From: JAQGMV01 sp963828715
GTDB taxonomy: Bacteria > Pseudomonadota > Gammaproteobacteria > Burkholderiales > SG8-41
Assembly (NCBI GenBank): GCA_963828715.1
Contig: CAWHFX010000019.1
Span: 62,001-126,000, forward strand
Reading direction: 5' to 3'
Length of the DNA stretch: 64,000 bases
Shown: one piece after another, positions 35,020 through 43,429 of the stretch
How the letters are laid out: each line of letters begins with the position of its first letter
How positions within the stretch are numbered: the first letter of the stretch is position 1
The notes under the pieces: generated by a model
What the model was told of the DNA's origin: nothing
Database searches by the model: none
Seen by the model: only the letters and a program-made list of their open reading frames with translations
Made by a program: the position numbers and the translations under genes

Positions 35020-35943
35020 ATGAAAATCGCCGTCTTCACCAAAAACCGCAGCAATCCCGCCTATGCCGCGGCACGGCTCGGCGCCGATCGGGTGGCGCAG
35101 CGTTTCGGCGCGCAGACGAAGCACTACGTGCCGTCGAAGCCGGATGACATCGACGAGCAAATCGCGCTGATCGCCGAGGCACTTGCGGAGAAGCCTGACG
35201 GATTCGTGGTGGTTCCGGTCCATCCCAGCGCGATCAATGCCGCCCTCCGCCGGATCTATGCGTCGGGGATTCCGCTCGTCGGCTGCATCAACCGGTTCAG
35301 CGAACCGGGACCGGTGTGCTACGTGGGCTGCGACGATTACGCGATCGGCATCAAGCTCACCAACTACCTTTGCAAGCGTCTTCTTCAGGCACCCCTTCTC
35401 CCCGACGGTGGGGAGAGGGTTGGGGTGAGGGGAAAACCAACGGCCGACATAGTCATCCTCGAAGGCGCCCCGGCTTCTCCTACCAGCATCGACCGCGTTC
35501 GGGGATTCGAGGACGCGATAAGCAACTTTCCGGACGTGCGCATCGTGCGCAAGATCCGTGGCGACTATCTGCGAGAGCCGGCAAAGCGTGTTGCCCACGA
35601 GTTGCTGCGCGAAGGCGTGCGTTTCGATGCGGTGCTCGCCGCGAACGATGAGATGGGCCTCGGCATGATCTCGGCGCTCGACGAAGCCGGCGTGCGAACG
35701 ACCGTGGCGAGCGTCAATGCGATCCCCGAAGCCATCACGGCCATCAAGGAAGGCAAGCTTCTCGCCACGATCGATTTCAACGCGAAAGACATCGCCAGCA
35801 TCGCGACCGAAGCCTTGCTGCGCCATCTGCGCGGCGAGTCCGTACCGAACGAGATCATGCTGCCGGTGCAGGTTGTCGATCGCGCGAACTGTGAGCGGTG
35901 GGACAAGTCATTCGAGGAGCGGCCAGAACTCGAATGGCCTTAG
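35020..35943 (+). CDS. Sugar-binding-type (Peripla_BP_4) protein without a signal peptide
   Basis: A 307-residue protein with the two-lobe fold of LacI-type/ABC sugar-binding proteins: MKIAVFTKNRSNPAY, then PVHPSAINAALRRIYASGIP and AANDEMGLGMISALDEAG. There is no signal sequence and no DNA-binding domain before the first strand, so export is unclear; an upstream start could be missing. Between about residues 124 and 139 the frame runs through a GC-rich palindromic repeat (35390-35432), adding about 16 residues (LQAPLLPDGGERVGVRG region) where relatives have a short loop. No ABC transporter genes follow. Confidence 0.78.
   Translation: MKIAVFTKNRSNPAYAAARLGADRVAQRFGAQTKHYVPSKPDDIDEQIALIAEALAEKPDGFVVVPVHPSAINAALRRIYASGIPLVGCINRFSEPGPVCYVGCDDYAIGIKLTNYLCKRLLQAPLLPDGGERVGVRGKPTADIVILEGAPASPTSIDRVRGFEDAISNFPDVRIVRKIRGDYLREPAKRVAHELLREGVRFDAVLAANDEMGLGMISALDEAGVRTTVASVNAIPEAITAIKEGKLLATIDFNAKDIASIATEALLRHLRGESVPNEIMLPVQVVDRANCERWDKSFEERPELEWP
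35390..35432. repeat. Palindromic GC-rich repeat inserted in-frame in a coding sequence
   Basis: CTCCCC-GACGGT-GGGGAG forms a tight hairpin and is followed by AGGGTTGGGGTGAGGGG. The same kind of sequence occurs between genes at 61204-61245. It keeps the reading frame of the sugar-binding protein open. Confidence 0.7.
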
Positions 35944-35945
35944 CG

Positions 35946-36317
35946 CTAACGCTTCCGCACGTGCACCACACCTGTCATGAACGGATGCAAGGTGCAGTAA
36001 TAGTCGAAGTCACCTTCGTTATCGAAGGTTTGCTCGAACTTGTCGTCCGTATCCAGTCCCTTCGACGTGAAGCTCTTGTCCTTGCTCGCCACCGTATGCG
36101 GCGCTTCATCGTGATTGGTCCAGACGACTTTCGTGCCGGGTGCAACCGTGATTTCTTTCGGTGTAAAGGCGAACTTCGCTATATCGAGAGTCGGCCCGGA
36201 CGACGCCGCGAACGAGGACATAGACGATGGTATGAGAAACGCGCCGCAGACGAGTGCGGCAGCGGACATGCGGGCGCGAGGCGAGCGCACCCTCTGCGGG
36301 GGAGTGAGATGATCCAT
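35946..36317 (-). CDS. Cupredoxin (amicyanin/plastocyanin-like), exported
   Basis: A 123-residue small blue-copper-type protein. The N-terminus MDHLTPPQRVRSPRARMSAAALV with a hydrophobic stretch to SSFAAS is a signal peptide. The mature part has the type 1 copper ligands: His in DEAPHTV and the C-terminal Cys-x2-His-x2-Met in YYCTLHPFM. It probably transfers electrons or handles copper in the periplasm. AGGAG precedes the ATG at 36317. It starts 29 bases after the metallophosphoesterase stop, so the two form an operon, divergent from the ECF sigma gene. Confidence 0.88.
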   Translation of the reverse strand: MDHLTPPQRVRSPRARMSAAALVCGAFLIPSSMSSFAASSGPTLDIAKFAFTPKEITVAPGTKVVWTNHDEAPHTVASKDKSFTSKGLDTDDKFEQTFDNEGDFDYYCTLHPFMTGVVHVRKR

Positions 36318-36346
36318 GATAGCTCCTGTGCGGGTGTGATATCGAC

Positions 36347-37312
36347 TTACGAGCGATCGAGTGGCGTGTCGACCAGCGCGAGTTGCTGACGCCCACGCAC
36401 TACGCTGAGCTTGCGCGTTCCAAGCAGTTTGCCGAGCTGCCCGGCCGGCACCGTGACCGGACCCGGCTCGCCGATGCCGGCCTGACCCGGTGTGGGCAGC
36501 GGGTACGCGAGCGACATGGCGGTGTGAAGGGCAACGTTGCCTTCGACCTTCTGCAGTACCTGATGGATATGTCCGTTGAGGACCGTGACAGAGCCGAAGG
36601 GACGCAGCAGCGACATGGCCTGCGCCGAATCGGCCGTGCCCCAGCCCCATTGCTCCCAGACGGTCCAAAGCGGAATGTGCGCGAGTACGACGATCGGCGT
36701 AGAGCGTGACACGCCCGCGAGATCGTTCTTCAGCCATGCAAGCTGCTCGTCACCGAGCGCCGCCAGCATCCCGGCCTTGAAATTGAGTACATTGTTCAAG
36801 CCGAGAAAGTGGACACCGCTCTGATCGAAGCTGTAATACGCCTTGCCCTTGCCGTCGTGATCGAAGTGTTTGAGATAGCCGGTGACGCCGTCATCGATGG
36901 TGTCGTGTTCGCCCGGCACCGTATGAACTCGATCGACGCGAATCTCCTGCAGGAGCTCACGCGCCCTGGCGAACTCTTCGGGCTTGGACAGGTGGCTCAC
37001 ATCGCCTGTGTGCACGACGAATGCCGGCGTTTGCGCAAGGCCGTTGATGTCCGCGGTCGCGCGCCGCAGACTGCCGACGACGTCCGGATTGGCTTCCTTG
37101 TTGAAGCCGATGTGGGTATCGCTGATCTGCACGAACGTGAGTGCATTCGCCGGCGCATCGGCAACCGTACCGTCACGCGTCGCACCGAGGGCACGCGGCA
37201 CGCCGCCCGAGACGGTCCAGACGACGGCGGCGCCAGTCCAGGCGGCGAGACAGCTCAACGCCTGGCGACGCCCCGGGTTGTGGTTCGGACCGCCTGAGTT
37301 GCTTGTGTTCAT
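36347..37312 (-). CDS. Calcineurin-like metallophosphoesterase, exported
   Basis: A 321-residue protein with an N-terminal twin-arginine-like signal (PGRRQALSCLAAWTGAAVV). The metal-binding motifs run in order: ISDTHIG, HTGDVSH, PGEHD (usually GNHD/E), LAHIPLW and NGHIHQ. It is likely periplasmic with a dinuclear centre and unknown phosphoester substrate. AAGGAG lies before the ATG at 37312. With the cupredoxin downstream it matches gene pairs that are often found next to ECF sigma factor genes; a role in envelope or metal stress is an inference. Confidence 0.88.
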   Translation of the reverse strand: MNTSNSGGPNHNPGRRQALSCLAAWTGAAVVWTVSGGVPRALGATRDGTVADAPANALTFVQISDTHIGFNKEANPDVVGSLRRATADINGLAQTPAFVVHTGDVSHLSKPEEFARARELLQEIRVDRVHTVPGEHDTIDDGVTGYLKHFDHDGKGKAYYSFDQSGVHFLGLNNVLNFKAGMLAALGDEQLAWLKNDLAGVSRSTPIVVLAHIPLWTVWEQWGWGTADSAQAMSLLRPFGSVTVLNGHIHQVLQKVEGNVALHTAMSLAYPLPTPGQAGIGEPGPVTVPAGQLGKLLGTRKLSVVRGRQQLALVDTPLDRS

Positions 37313-37657
37313 GTGGAACTCCTTTTCGCCCAGGCGGGATTGCCTGTAGCCATCCATACCGGCGGGGCGCGATTTTTATTCCGGCGCACGTCATTCGAGC
37401 CGCAGCGGGCGTGACGTATACTTATTCCGACAGGCTGACGCCGCTGAGAACATCGCCGGGATTTGTCTCGAACGTTCGCGCGGCCTCGGGTCACCGCAGA
37501 GTCGCCGATGGAATCTTCCGGATTGCAGCGCGATCCGGATCCGGGAATAAAAAATCTCCGGGAGCGGTATGGAGCTTTCGAGCACCCTATCGATTCCGCC
37601 ATGTACTTCCACGCACTTTGGCCAGCTGAGCAACCGCATTCACGCCGGGGCACCGGA

Positions 37658-38206
37658 TTGAAGCAGCAGACGAGCACCACGAAGTTCGAGGACGTGTGCA
37701 TGCCGCACCTGGATGCGGCTTACAACCTTGCCTTCTGGCTCGCGCGCGACGAGCGCAATGCCGAAGACATCGTCCAGGAGGCCTGCCTCCGCGCGTATCG
37801 ATTCATCGACAGCTACGACGGTCGCAGCGGTCGTGCGTGGCTGCTGGCAATCGTGCGCAACACCTTCTACACGTGGCTCGAGCAGAGCCGCATCGAGAGA
37901 AGCAGTATCGAGTTCGACGAGGAAGCGCTCGCTGCCGAGGGCTACGACATGGGACAGCTCGAACGCGACGACAGTCATTCCGTCGAGCAGTACCTGGAAC
38001 GGAAGGACAGCCAGCGCTGGCTCAACCGCGCTCTGGAACGATTGCCTGCGCAATTCCGCGAAGTCGTGGTCCTGAGAGAGCTCGAGGATATGTCCTACAA
38101 GGAAATTGCAAGCGTTACAGGCATGCCGATCGGCACCGTAATGTCACGACTGTCCAGGGCGCGGCAACTGCTGCTCGCTCATCTGAAGGCTACGGAAGAG
38201 GTGTGA
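37658..38206 (+). CDS. ECF-type RNA polymerase sigma factor
   Basis: A sigma factor with only regions 2 and 4. Region 2 has LDAAYNLAFWLARDERNAEDIVQEACLRAYRF, and region 4 has LPAQFREVVVLRELEDMSYKEIAS followed by GTVMSRLSRARQLL. The start is uncertain. A TTG at 37658 gives 182 residues and places region 2 where it usually lies; the frame stays open upstream to 37463 (ATGs at 37508 and 37601), but that part is not conserved in any way that I can see. The anti-sigma gene begins 2 bases after the stop, a standard sigma/anti-sigma pair. Confidence 0.88.
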   Translation: MKQQTSTTKFEDVCMPHLDAAYNLAFWLARDERNAEDIVQEACLRAYRFIDSYDGRSGRAWLLAIVRNTFYTWLEQSRIERSSIEFDEEALAAEGYDMGQLERDDSHSVEQYLERKDSQRWLNRALERLPAQFREVVVLRELEDMSYKEIASVTGMPIGTVMSRLSRARQLLLAHLKATEEV

Positions 38207-38208
38207 AA

Positions 38209-39021
38209 ATGGATTGCGACCGCATACGCACCCTTCTCGATCCTTATCTCGATGGCGAGCTCGACCGGGATGACGTCAGGATCGTCGATGGGCATGTCGA
38301 ACACTGCGCTGTATGCCGCAGTCGTCTCAGCGCGGGTCGTGCGCTGTCCGCCGGCATGAAGAGGGACGTGGCGTATCGCGCTGCGCCGGCAGCTCTGCGC
38401 GGCCGCATCCGAACGGCCGTCGCCGAAACCGCGGCCCCGGCGCGACCGACGCCTGACTGGCGTCGCCGGTTCAGGCGTTTCGATTGGAATCGCTGGCTGC
38501 CGACGGGCGGTGCAGTCGCGGGAGCGGCACTCGCCACCGCCGTACTGACTTTCACCGTAACGGTTCAAATGGCGGGCGTGTCGCAGGAACAGCGGACGAT
38601 TGATCAGCTGGTGAGCGGACACTCGCGTGCGGTACTGACGAGCCATCAGATCGACGTGGCTTCTTCGGACCAGCACACGGTAAAGCCATGGCTCAGTTCC
38701 AAGCTCGACTTCTCGCCCAACGTCACTGACCTGGCTTCGGTCGGCTTTCCGCTTCTCGGTGGGCGGCTGGATTACATCAACGATCGCTCGGTCGCAGTGC
38801 TCGTCTACGGCCATCGCCGGCATGTGATCGATCTTTTCATCTGGCCAGATGACGCATCGACCAAAACGACTGGAATGCAGAGCTTCTCGAAAAGAGGCGT
38901 GAACGTCGTTCACTGGAGCGGCGACGGCATGGCTTTTTCGGCCGTATCGGACGTGAACACGGACGACTTGAAAGAGTTTGCCCGCAGCTATGCCGGTGCG
39001 GAATCCGGTGCAACACGGTAA
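38209..39021 (+). CDS. Anti-sigma factor, zinc-finger transmembrane type
   Basis: A 270-residue inner-membrane protein. The N-terminal cytoplasmic zf-HC2 domain has His-x3-Cys-x2-Cys in HVEHCAVCRS and should hold the adjacent ECF sigma factor. A single membrane segment follows at about residues 100-122 (AVAGAALATAVLTFTVTV), then a periplasmic sensor part of about 145 residues. GGAAGAGG precedes the ATG. The periplasmic domain resembles those of other anti-sigma factors linked to cupredoxin/phosphoesterase loci; the signal is unknown. Confidence 0.87.
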   Translation: MDCDRIRTLLDPYLDGELDRDDVRIVDGHVEHCAVCRSRLSAGRALSAGMKRDVAYRAAPAALRGRIRTAVAETAAPARPTPDWRRRFRRFDWNRWLPTGGAVAGAALATAVLTFTVTVQMAGVSQEQRTIDQLVSGHSRAVLTSHQIDVASSDQHTVKPWLSSKLDFSPNVTDLASVGFPLLGGRLDYINDRSVAVLVYGHRRHVIDLFIWPDDASTKTTGMQSFSKRGVNVVHWSGDGMAFSAVSDVNTDDLKEFARSYAGAESGATR

Positions 39022-39050
39022 CGAACAGTTGCAGGAAGGAAGGTTCGAAC

Positions 39051-39383
39051 GTGCAGGACTACTTGGGTAGCTCACTCTCGCATGCGATGGTCGATGCCAG
39101 TGACGTGCGCCTGCCGTGGCCGCTCGTCGGCAGCGCGGAGGGTGGCAGCACGCGCGCCCGTCAGTTTCGTCTTACTACGCGTCAGGCTGAGATCCTTCTG
39201 CTCATTTCCCAGGGATTGCCCACCAAACTCATATCGCGGCACCTGAACATCACGGCCGGGACCGTCAAGGTGCATATCAGCGCGATTCTGCGAGAGCTTG
39301 GAGTAACGAACAGGCTGCAGGCCGTCCTGGCGGGACAACGCTACGGCTTGTTGCCTCGAGTTGAAATGCACGAGTCCTGCTGA
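39051..39383 (+). CDS. Small LuxR-type HTH regulator
   Basis: A 110-residue protein starting at a GTG, with AAGGAAGG upstream. Residues about 38-100 form a GerE/LuxR DNA-binding domain (LTTRQAEILLLISQGLPTKL, then TVKVHISAILRELGVTNR). There is no receiver domain; the short N-terminus is not conserved. It follows the anti-sigma gene by 29 bases and may be cotranscribed, so it could be an extra output of the sigma system. Confidence 0.82.
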   Translation: MQDYLGSSLSHAMVDASDVRLPWPLVGSAEGGSTRARQFRLTTRQAEILLLISQGLPTKLISRHLNITAGTVKVHISAILRELGVTNRLQAVLAGQRYGLLPRVEMHESC

Positions 39384-39512
39384 GCTTCCCGCCGCACGCG
39401 GGAAGCGATTGCCGGTTCGACACCCGTCCCACGCTTCGCCGGCGGCATTCACATCTTCAATCTATCGACCGCGGCGCGAGACCGGCCACTCGGCCAGCTC
39501 GCGCCACCGTTG

Positions 39513-39929
39513 CTACTCCGTACTCGTGCTTTTCCGAGCTTCATTCGCCATGCGCTGAGCCGTCGCCAGACGCGCTACGCGCTCGGCGTACGACTCGAAC
39601 GCCGCGAGCGCGCGGTGCTCGTCCGCATTCGGAGGGAACGGACTCCGCGCATATTGCTTCGCATCGATCGGATGCGCATCCGCGAACGTCGAGAACGCCG
39701 GCAGTGCGCGATGTTCATCGGCATTGGTCGGGAACGGACTCCCGGCGTGTTGCTGCGGGTCGATCGCATGCGTATCGGCGAACGTCGTGAACGCCGGCAG
39801 TGCACGGTGTTCGTCGGCGCTCACGGGGAACGGCGAATTGATCGAATCCAGGTAGCCGGACGCTGCCGACGCGCTCTGCACGACGACTGCCAGAGTACCC
39901 ACACATACTGCTCGAATGACGCGCTTCAT
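39513..39929 (-). CDS. Small exported protein with three 32-residue tandem repeats
   Basis: A 138-residue protein of unknown function. The first 24 residues (MKRVIRAVCVGTLAVVVQSASA) are a signal peptide. The mature part is three imperfect repeats, each opening SPFP-x2-ADEHRAL-x-AF and most continuing with TFADxHxID. A basic tail follows. The repeats are also clear at DNA level (about 96-bp units). AAGGAG lies 6 bases before the ATG at 39929 (a second ATG sits one codon earlier). I do not recognise the family; short DUF4148-like exported proteins of Burkholderiales are the nearest comparison and I am not sure of it. Confidence 0.7.
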   Translation of the reverse strand: MKRVIRAVCVGTLAVVVQSASAASGYLDSINSPFPVSADEHRALPAFTTFADTHAIDPQQHAGSPFPTNADEHRALPAFSTFADAHPIDAKQYARSPFPPNADEHRALAAFESYAERVARLATAQRMANEARKSTSTE

Positions 39930-40248
39930 CATAGTCTCCTTGGTAGTGCTCGCCTGGGGTCGTATCAGGTCCGAAGTGGCGAGATGCGCTACGGTCCCGA
40001 TCTTCATCAGCACGCTGACGTCGATAGGGAGATAGTAAGAACGCACACGAGGAGAAACTATTTGCCTGAAGTCGTACGACAGCAGTCATATGACCGGCGC
40101 ACCAGCGCGAGCGGAGCGTTTGTCCGCCTTCGAAATGTGAAGGCGTCGAACTCGCGGCCTATGTGAAGTCGCTCACGACTTCTGTCGCAAACGCAGGCTC
40201 CGCGTCGAACAGTTCGTCGTGGCGGCTAACCGGCCGGCTGAGTCGACG
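39930..40248. other. Spacer without a gene
   Basis: This 319-base stretch lies between the repeat protein and the amidohydrolase gene. The only structure that I see is a 7-bp hairpin at 40165-40182 (GAAGTCG-CTCA-CGACTTC), which may end transcription of the amidohydrolase operon, plus the leader of the repeat protein gene. Confidence 0.4.
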
Positions 40249-40719
40249 CTAGCGCCAGCCGAGCGCGAGCTCGTCGATGAGCGGCGTCATCGCATGCGTG
40301 ATGAGCGCCATCACCGGCACTCGCGCCTTCTCGGCTTCGTCCCACAGCCATTCCAGGCGCCGCTCCGCGAGGATCGCAGTCCACTGCGGGCGGTTCATGC
40401 TGTAGCGCAAGCCGAGCATGCCCGGCTGCTGGCGCCATGTCGCAACCTGTTCGCGTGCACCGGGCGCGTCCGGATCGAGTCGGCCCATCACGCCGAACCG
40501 CGATGGGTGCGCACGCGCCGCGGCCAGTGAGAGATCGTTGCGGTCCGCGTCCAGTGACGGCGGCACGAGCACGCAGCGCTCGACGCCGGCCGTGTTCATC
40601 TCGCGCAGCACTTCGTCGGCGCCGAGCGGAATTTCGCGGTGGACGTTCTGGCCGGGACGCCACGGACGCTCCGGCGTATTGGGCGCCCAGATGTGGACTT
40701 GCGCGTCAGCGATCAACAT
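40249..40719 (-). pseudogene. Amidohydrolase-2 family protein, truncated at the C-terminus
   Basis: A 156-residue N-terminal half of an amidohydrolase-2 (PF04909-like) barrel: MLIADAQVHIWAPNTPERPW with a modified first metal motif (QVHIW), then VERCVLVPPSLDADRN and GMLGLRYSMNRPQW. Full-length relatives are about 270-290 residues; here the frame stops after IDELALGWR, before the conserved second-half His/Asp motifs, and no continuation is visible in the other frames downstream. It may be a deletion product or an unusual short version. It is the last gene of a three-gene minus-strand operon, 10 bases after the EthD-like gene. Confidence 0.6.
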
Positions 40720-40729
40720 GCGATTGCTT

Positions 40730-41470
40730 TCACTTCCCGGCGATCGGCGGCCAGATACGTTCGGCCAGCGTCGAAGAACCCGGCGCGTGCGTCAGTTTCT
40801 TCGTCACCCGATCGCCCCACGCCTTCATGTCCGGATGTCCGTCCTCGTGCTTCATGAAATGCTCGTTACGAGCCTGCAGCGACGTGAATTCATACAGGAC
40901 ACCGTGCTTCGCCCAGCCCGCAACGGACGCGAGCTTGCGGATGCGCACACATCCAGGCGTGCGCCCCATCGCCGGCATTCGCCACTGCGAATAGAACGCG
41001 AGCATCTCCTCCTCGTCCTGCCATCCCGTGTTATAGGCGCCGACCTGAATGCAGCCGGGCAAGCCGCTTCCGGCCGGACACGAATCGCGTTCGGGCCCCT
41101 CGACCCGGCCCGCCTCGACGAAGAGATTCATCCGTTCACCTGCGCGCAGCGCCAGCATGTCACGGCTCGAAGCAGGAAGGCCCGCGTGCAGGGCCGTGGG
41201 GCCAGGATTGCCGAACACGTCTGCGTCGCGCGCGCCGAAGATCAGCATGTAACGGTCTCCGCGCGGGAGTCCCGGGTCGTCCGCGACGTTGCGGCTGTCG
41301 CGTGCATTGGTCGCACGCGCACCTTTCGAGACGGTCGCGAAGTGAGCGCCCCAGACGTATCCGGGACGCTTCAGCATTTCCGGTATGTACGTCTCATGCG
41401 CCCACGCGAGATACGCATCGCGCCTCGCTTCAGGCAGGTCATACCAGGTGATCCACACGCCTCTGTCCAC
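40730..41470 (-). CDS. EthD-like dimeric alpha/beta-barrel protein
   Basis: A 246-residue protein with two ferredoxin-like halves, one around WITWYDLPEARRDAYLAWAH and one around AFYSQWRMPAMGRTPGCVRI. Such proteins act as small-molecule mono-oxygenases, cyclases or binding proteins in degradation of aromatic or polyketide-like compounds; none of this can be settled from the sequence. I chose GTG 41470 because AGGAGG lies 7 bases upstream; a GTG at 41488 overlapping the previous stop has no such site. It sits between the ABM-domain gene and the truncated amidohydrolase. Confidence 0.65.
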   Translation of the reverse strand: MDRGVWITWYDLPEARRDAYLAWAHETYIPEMLKRPGYVWGAHFATVSKGARATNARDSRNVADDPGLPRGDRYMLIFGARDADVFGNPGPTALHAGLPASSRDMLALRAGERMNLFVEAGRVEGPERDSCPAGSGLPGCIQVGAYNTGWQDEEEMLAFYSQWRMPAMGRTPGCVRIRKLASVAGWAKHGVLYEFTSLQARNEHFMKHEDGHPDMKAWGDRVTKKLTHAPGSSTLAERIWPPIAGK

Positions 41471-41484
41471 GAACGCGCCTCCTC

Positions 41485-41787
41485 TCACAAACGCGCGTCG
41501 GTGACGGATTCGAAATGCTCGGTGAAGTTCGGCTCCGCCCAGAACTTGCCGAGGATGTTCCGAAACTCGTCGCGTCGCGGCGATTCACGGAAGTTCACCA
41601 TGTGCGCTTCGATGCTCTCCCAGCGAATCATGTAGAAGTATTTGCCCTTCGTCTCGACGCAGCGCTGCAACTCGTGCGAGATATAGCCGGGCGTGCTGGC
41701 ACTCACCGCCGCCGCTTTCGGAAACACGGATTCGAATTCTTGAATGAGCTCCGGCTTGATCTTCATTATCGCGACTTCAAGGATCAT
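41485..41787 (-). CDS. ABM-domain (antibiotic biosynthesis monooxygenase-like) protein
   Basis: A 100-residue single-domain protein, MILEVAIMKIKPELIQEFES through FYMIRWESIEAHMVNFRES, with the typical ABM ferredoxin-like fold. Members are cofactor-free oxygenases, heme-degrading enzymes or proteins without known activity. GGAGG lies upstream of the ATG at 41787. It is the first gene of a minus-strand operon with the EthD-like protein and the truncated amidohydrolase, transcribed away from a Bug receptor gene. Confidence 0.75.
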   Translation of the reverse strand: MILEVAIMKIKPELIQEFESVFPKAAAVSASTPGYISHELQRCVETKGKYFYMIRWESIEAHMVNFRESPRRDEFRNILGKFWAEPNFTEHFESVTDARL

Positions 41788-41888
41788 GATGGGACAGTCC
41801 TCCAATGTTGAACCGCGGACGGGATGGCGGGCGATGGTATCCTTCGCTCGAAAAAGGTGTCAAACCCGCTCTTGCGGAGGAGCAGACG

Positions 41889-42867
41889 TTGCAAAGCCGG
41901 CTCTGCGCAATCGTGCTCGTGTTCGCGGTACTCGGCACACTGCACGCCGCCGCGTCACATGGTGCGGACGCTTTTCCCGCGCGCACGATGCGCATGGTGG
42001 TGCCGTATGCACCGGGCGGGAGCGTTGATGTGTTCGCCCGCGTACTCGCGCAGAAGTTCGGCACGATCATCGGTCAGCAGGTCGTCGTGGACAACAGGCC
42101 GGGCGCGTCCGGAAACATCGGCACCGAGCTCGTCGTACCGCGCGCCGGCTGACGGTTACACGATACTCATGACGACGCTGCCGCTCGTTCTGAACCCGAG
42201 TCTCTATGCAAAGCTTCCGTTCGACGCGACCACCGATCTCGCGCCGGTGTCGTTGATCGGCGCAGCGCCCTTCATTTTGGTCGTGCATCCGTCGCTCCCG
42301 GTTGCTTCCGTCGAAGAGTTGATCGCGCTCGCGAAGAAGGAGCCGGGAAAACTCAATTATCCGTCGGGCGGCAACGGCACCAATTCGCATATCGCCGCGG
42401 AGCTTTTCAAGTCGCTCACGGGAACGAACATCGTTCATGTCGCTTACAAGGGGGGCGGACCCGCCGTCATCGCGACGGTTTCAGGTGAAGCGAACCTCGC
42501 CTTCCTCGGCTTCGACGTCGTGCTCCCGCACGTAAAGGCGGGACGCCTGCGCCCGCTCGCGCTGACCGCTGCGCGACGCTCGAAACTGCTGCCCGACCTG
42601 CCGACGATCGCCGAGTCCGGCGTGCCCGGCTACGAATTCTCGAGCTGGTATGGCGTTCTCGCGCCGGCGCGCACCCCGGCCGAAATAATCGCGACGCTCA
42701 ATGTCGGCCTCGCAAACGCCATGCGCTCGTCCGATCTCGCCGAACGTCTGGAAAAAGATGGGACGGACGTGATCGCATCGTCGCCCGAGGCGTTTCGCGC
42801 TCACATTCAGGCAGAGATCAAACGCTGGGCCGCTGTCGTGAAGCAGGCCCACCTCAAAGCGGATTGA
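41889..42867 (+). CDS. Bug/TctC-family periplasmic solute receptor 2, one apparent +1 frameshift
   Basis: About 325 residues after repair. The N-terminus LQSRLCAIVLVFAVLGTLHAA is a signal peptide, then MRMVVPYAPGGSVDVFARVL and VVDNRPGASGNIGTELV, which match the Bug fold. The second half runs from ADGYTILMTTLPLVLNPSLY to AVVKQAHLKAD in the adjacent frame; one extra base at about 42130-42145 explains the break. I chose TTG 41889 because GGAGGAGC lies 6 bases upstream. No membrane partners are near. A peroxiredoxin gene follows 19 bases on. Confidence 0.87.
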
Positions 42868-42886
42868 ACGCGGAGCGAAAGCGGAC

Positions 42887-43429
42887 ATGACTTACTTGAT
42901 TGCGCTCGCCGGGGTTATCGCTATTGCGGGTCTGCTGTGGCTGCGCGACACGCGGATCAACGGCAAGCGCCCCCGCCCCGGTGAGCCGGCGCCGGCGTTT
43001 TCACTGCCGGACCAGAACGGCAAGGCACGCACGCTCGATGAGTTTCGCGGCCGGCCACTCGTGCTGTACTTCTATCCGCGCGACGACACGCCGGACTGCG
43101 CCGAACAGGCCATGCGCTTCCGCAACGCCATGCGCGAGTTCGAAGCCATCGGGAGCGCCGTGTGCGGTATCAGCGTGAACAGCACCGACAGCCACGCCGC
43201 GTTCGCTCGAAAGTACAACCTGCCGTTTCCGCTGCTGTCGGACCCGAACGGCGCCGTGTGCGCTCGATACGGGTCGCTGCGCGATTTCGGCGTGATGAGA
43301 TTCGCGAAACGCAACACCTTTCTCATCGATCCCGAGGGCAAGGTGAGCAAGGTTTACCTGGGCGTGAATGCGGGGCGCAACGCGCAGCAGGTACTGGACG
43401 ATCTGAGAATGCCTGCAGCGGCCCGATAG
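42887..43429 (+). CDS. Membrane-anchored peroxiredoxin (BCP/PrxQ type)
   Basis: A 180-residue protein with an N-terminal membrane segment (residues 3-20, LIALAGVIAIAGLLWL) and a thioredoxin-fold domain. The peroxidatic cysteine is in FYPRDDTPDCAEQ, where most relatives have TPGCT. There is no cysteine five residues on, so it is a one-Cys form or uses a distant resolving Cys (Cys in SAVCGIS or GAVCARYG). It should reduce peroxides, facing the cytoplasm or periplasm depending on topology. It is probably cotranscribed with the receptor gene upstream. Confidence 0.85.
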   Translation: MTYLIALAGVIAIAGLLWLRDTRINGKRPRPGEPAPAFSLPDQNGKARTLDEFRGRPLVLYFYPRDDTPDCAEQAMRFRNAMREFEAIGSAVCGISVNSTDSHAAFARKYNLPFPLLSDPNGAVCARYGSLRDFGVMRFAKRNTFLIDPEGKVSKVYLGVNAGRNAQQVLDDLRMPAAAR

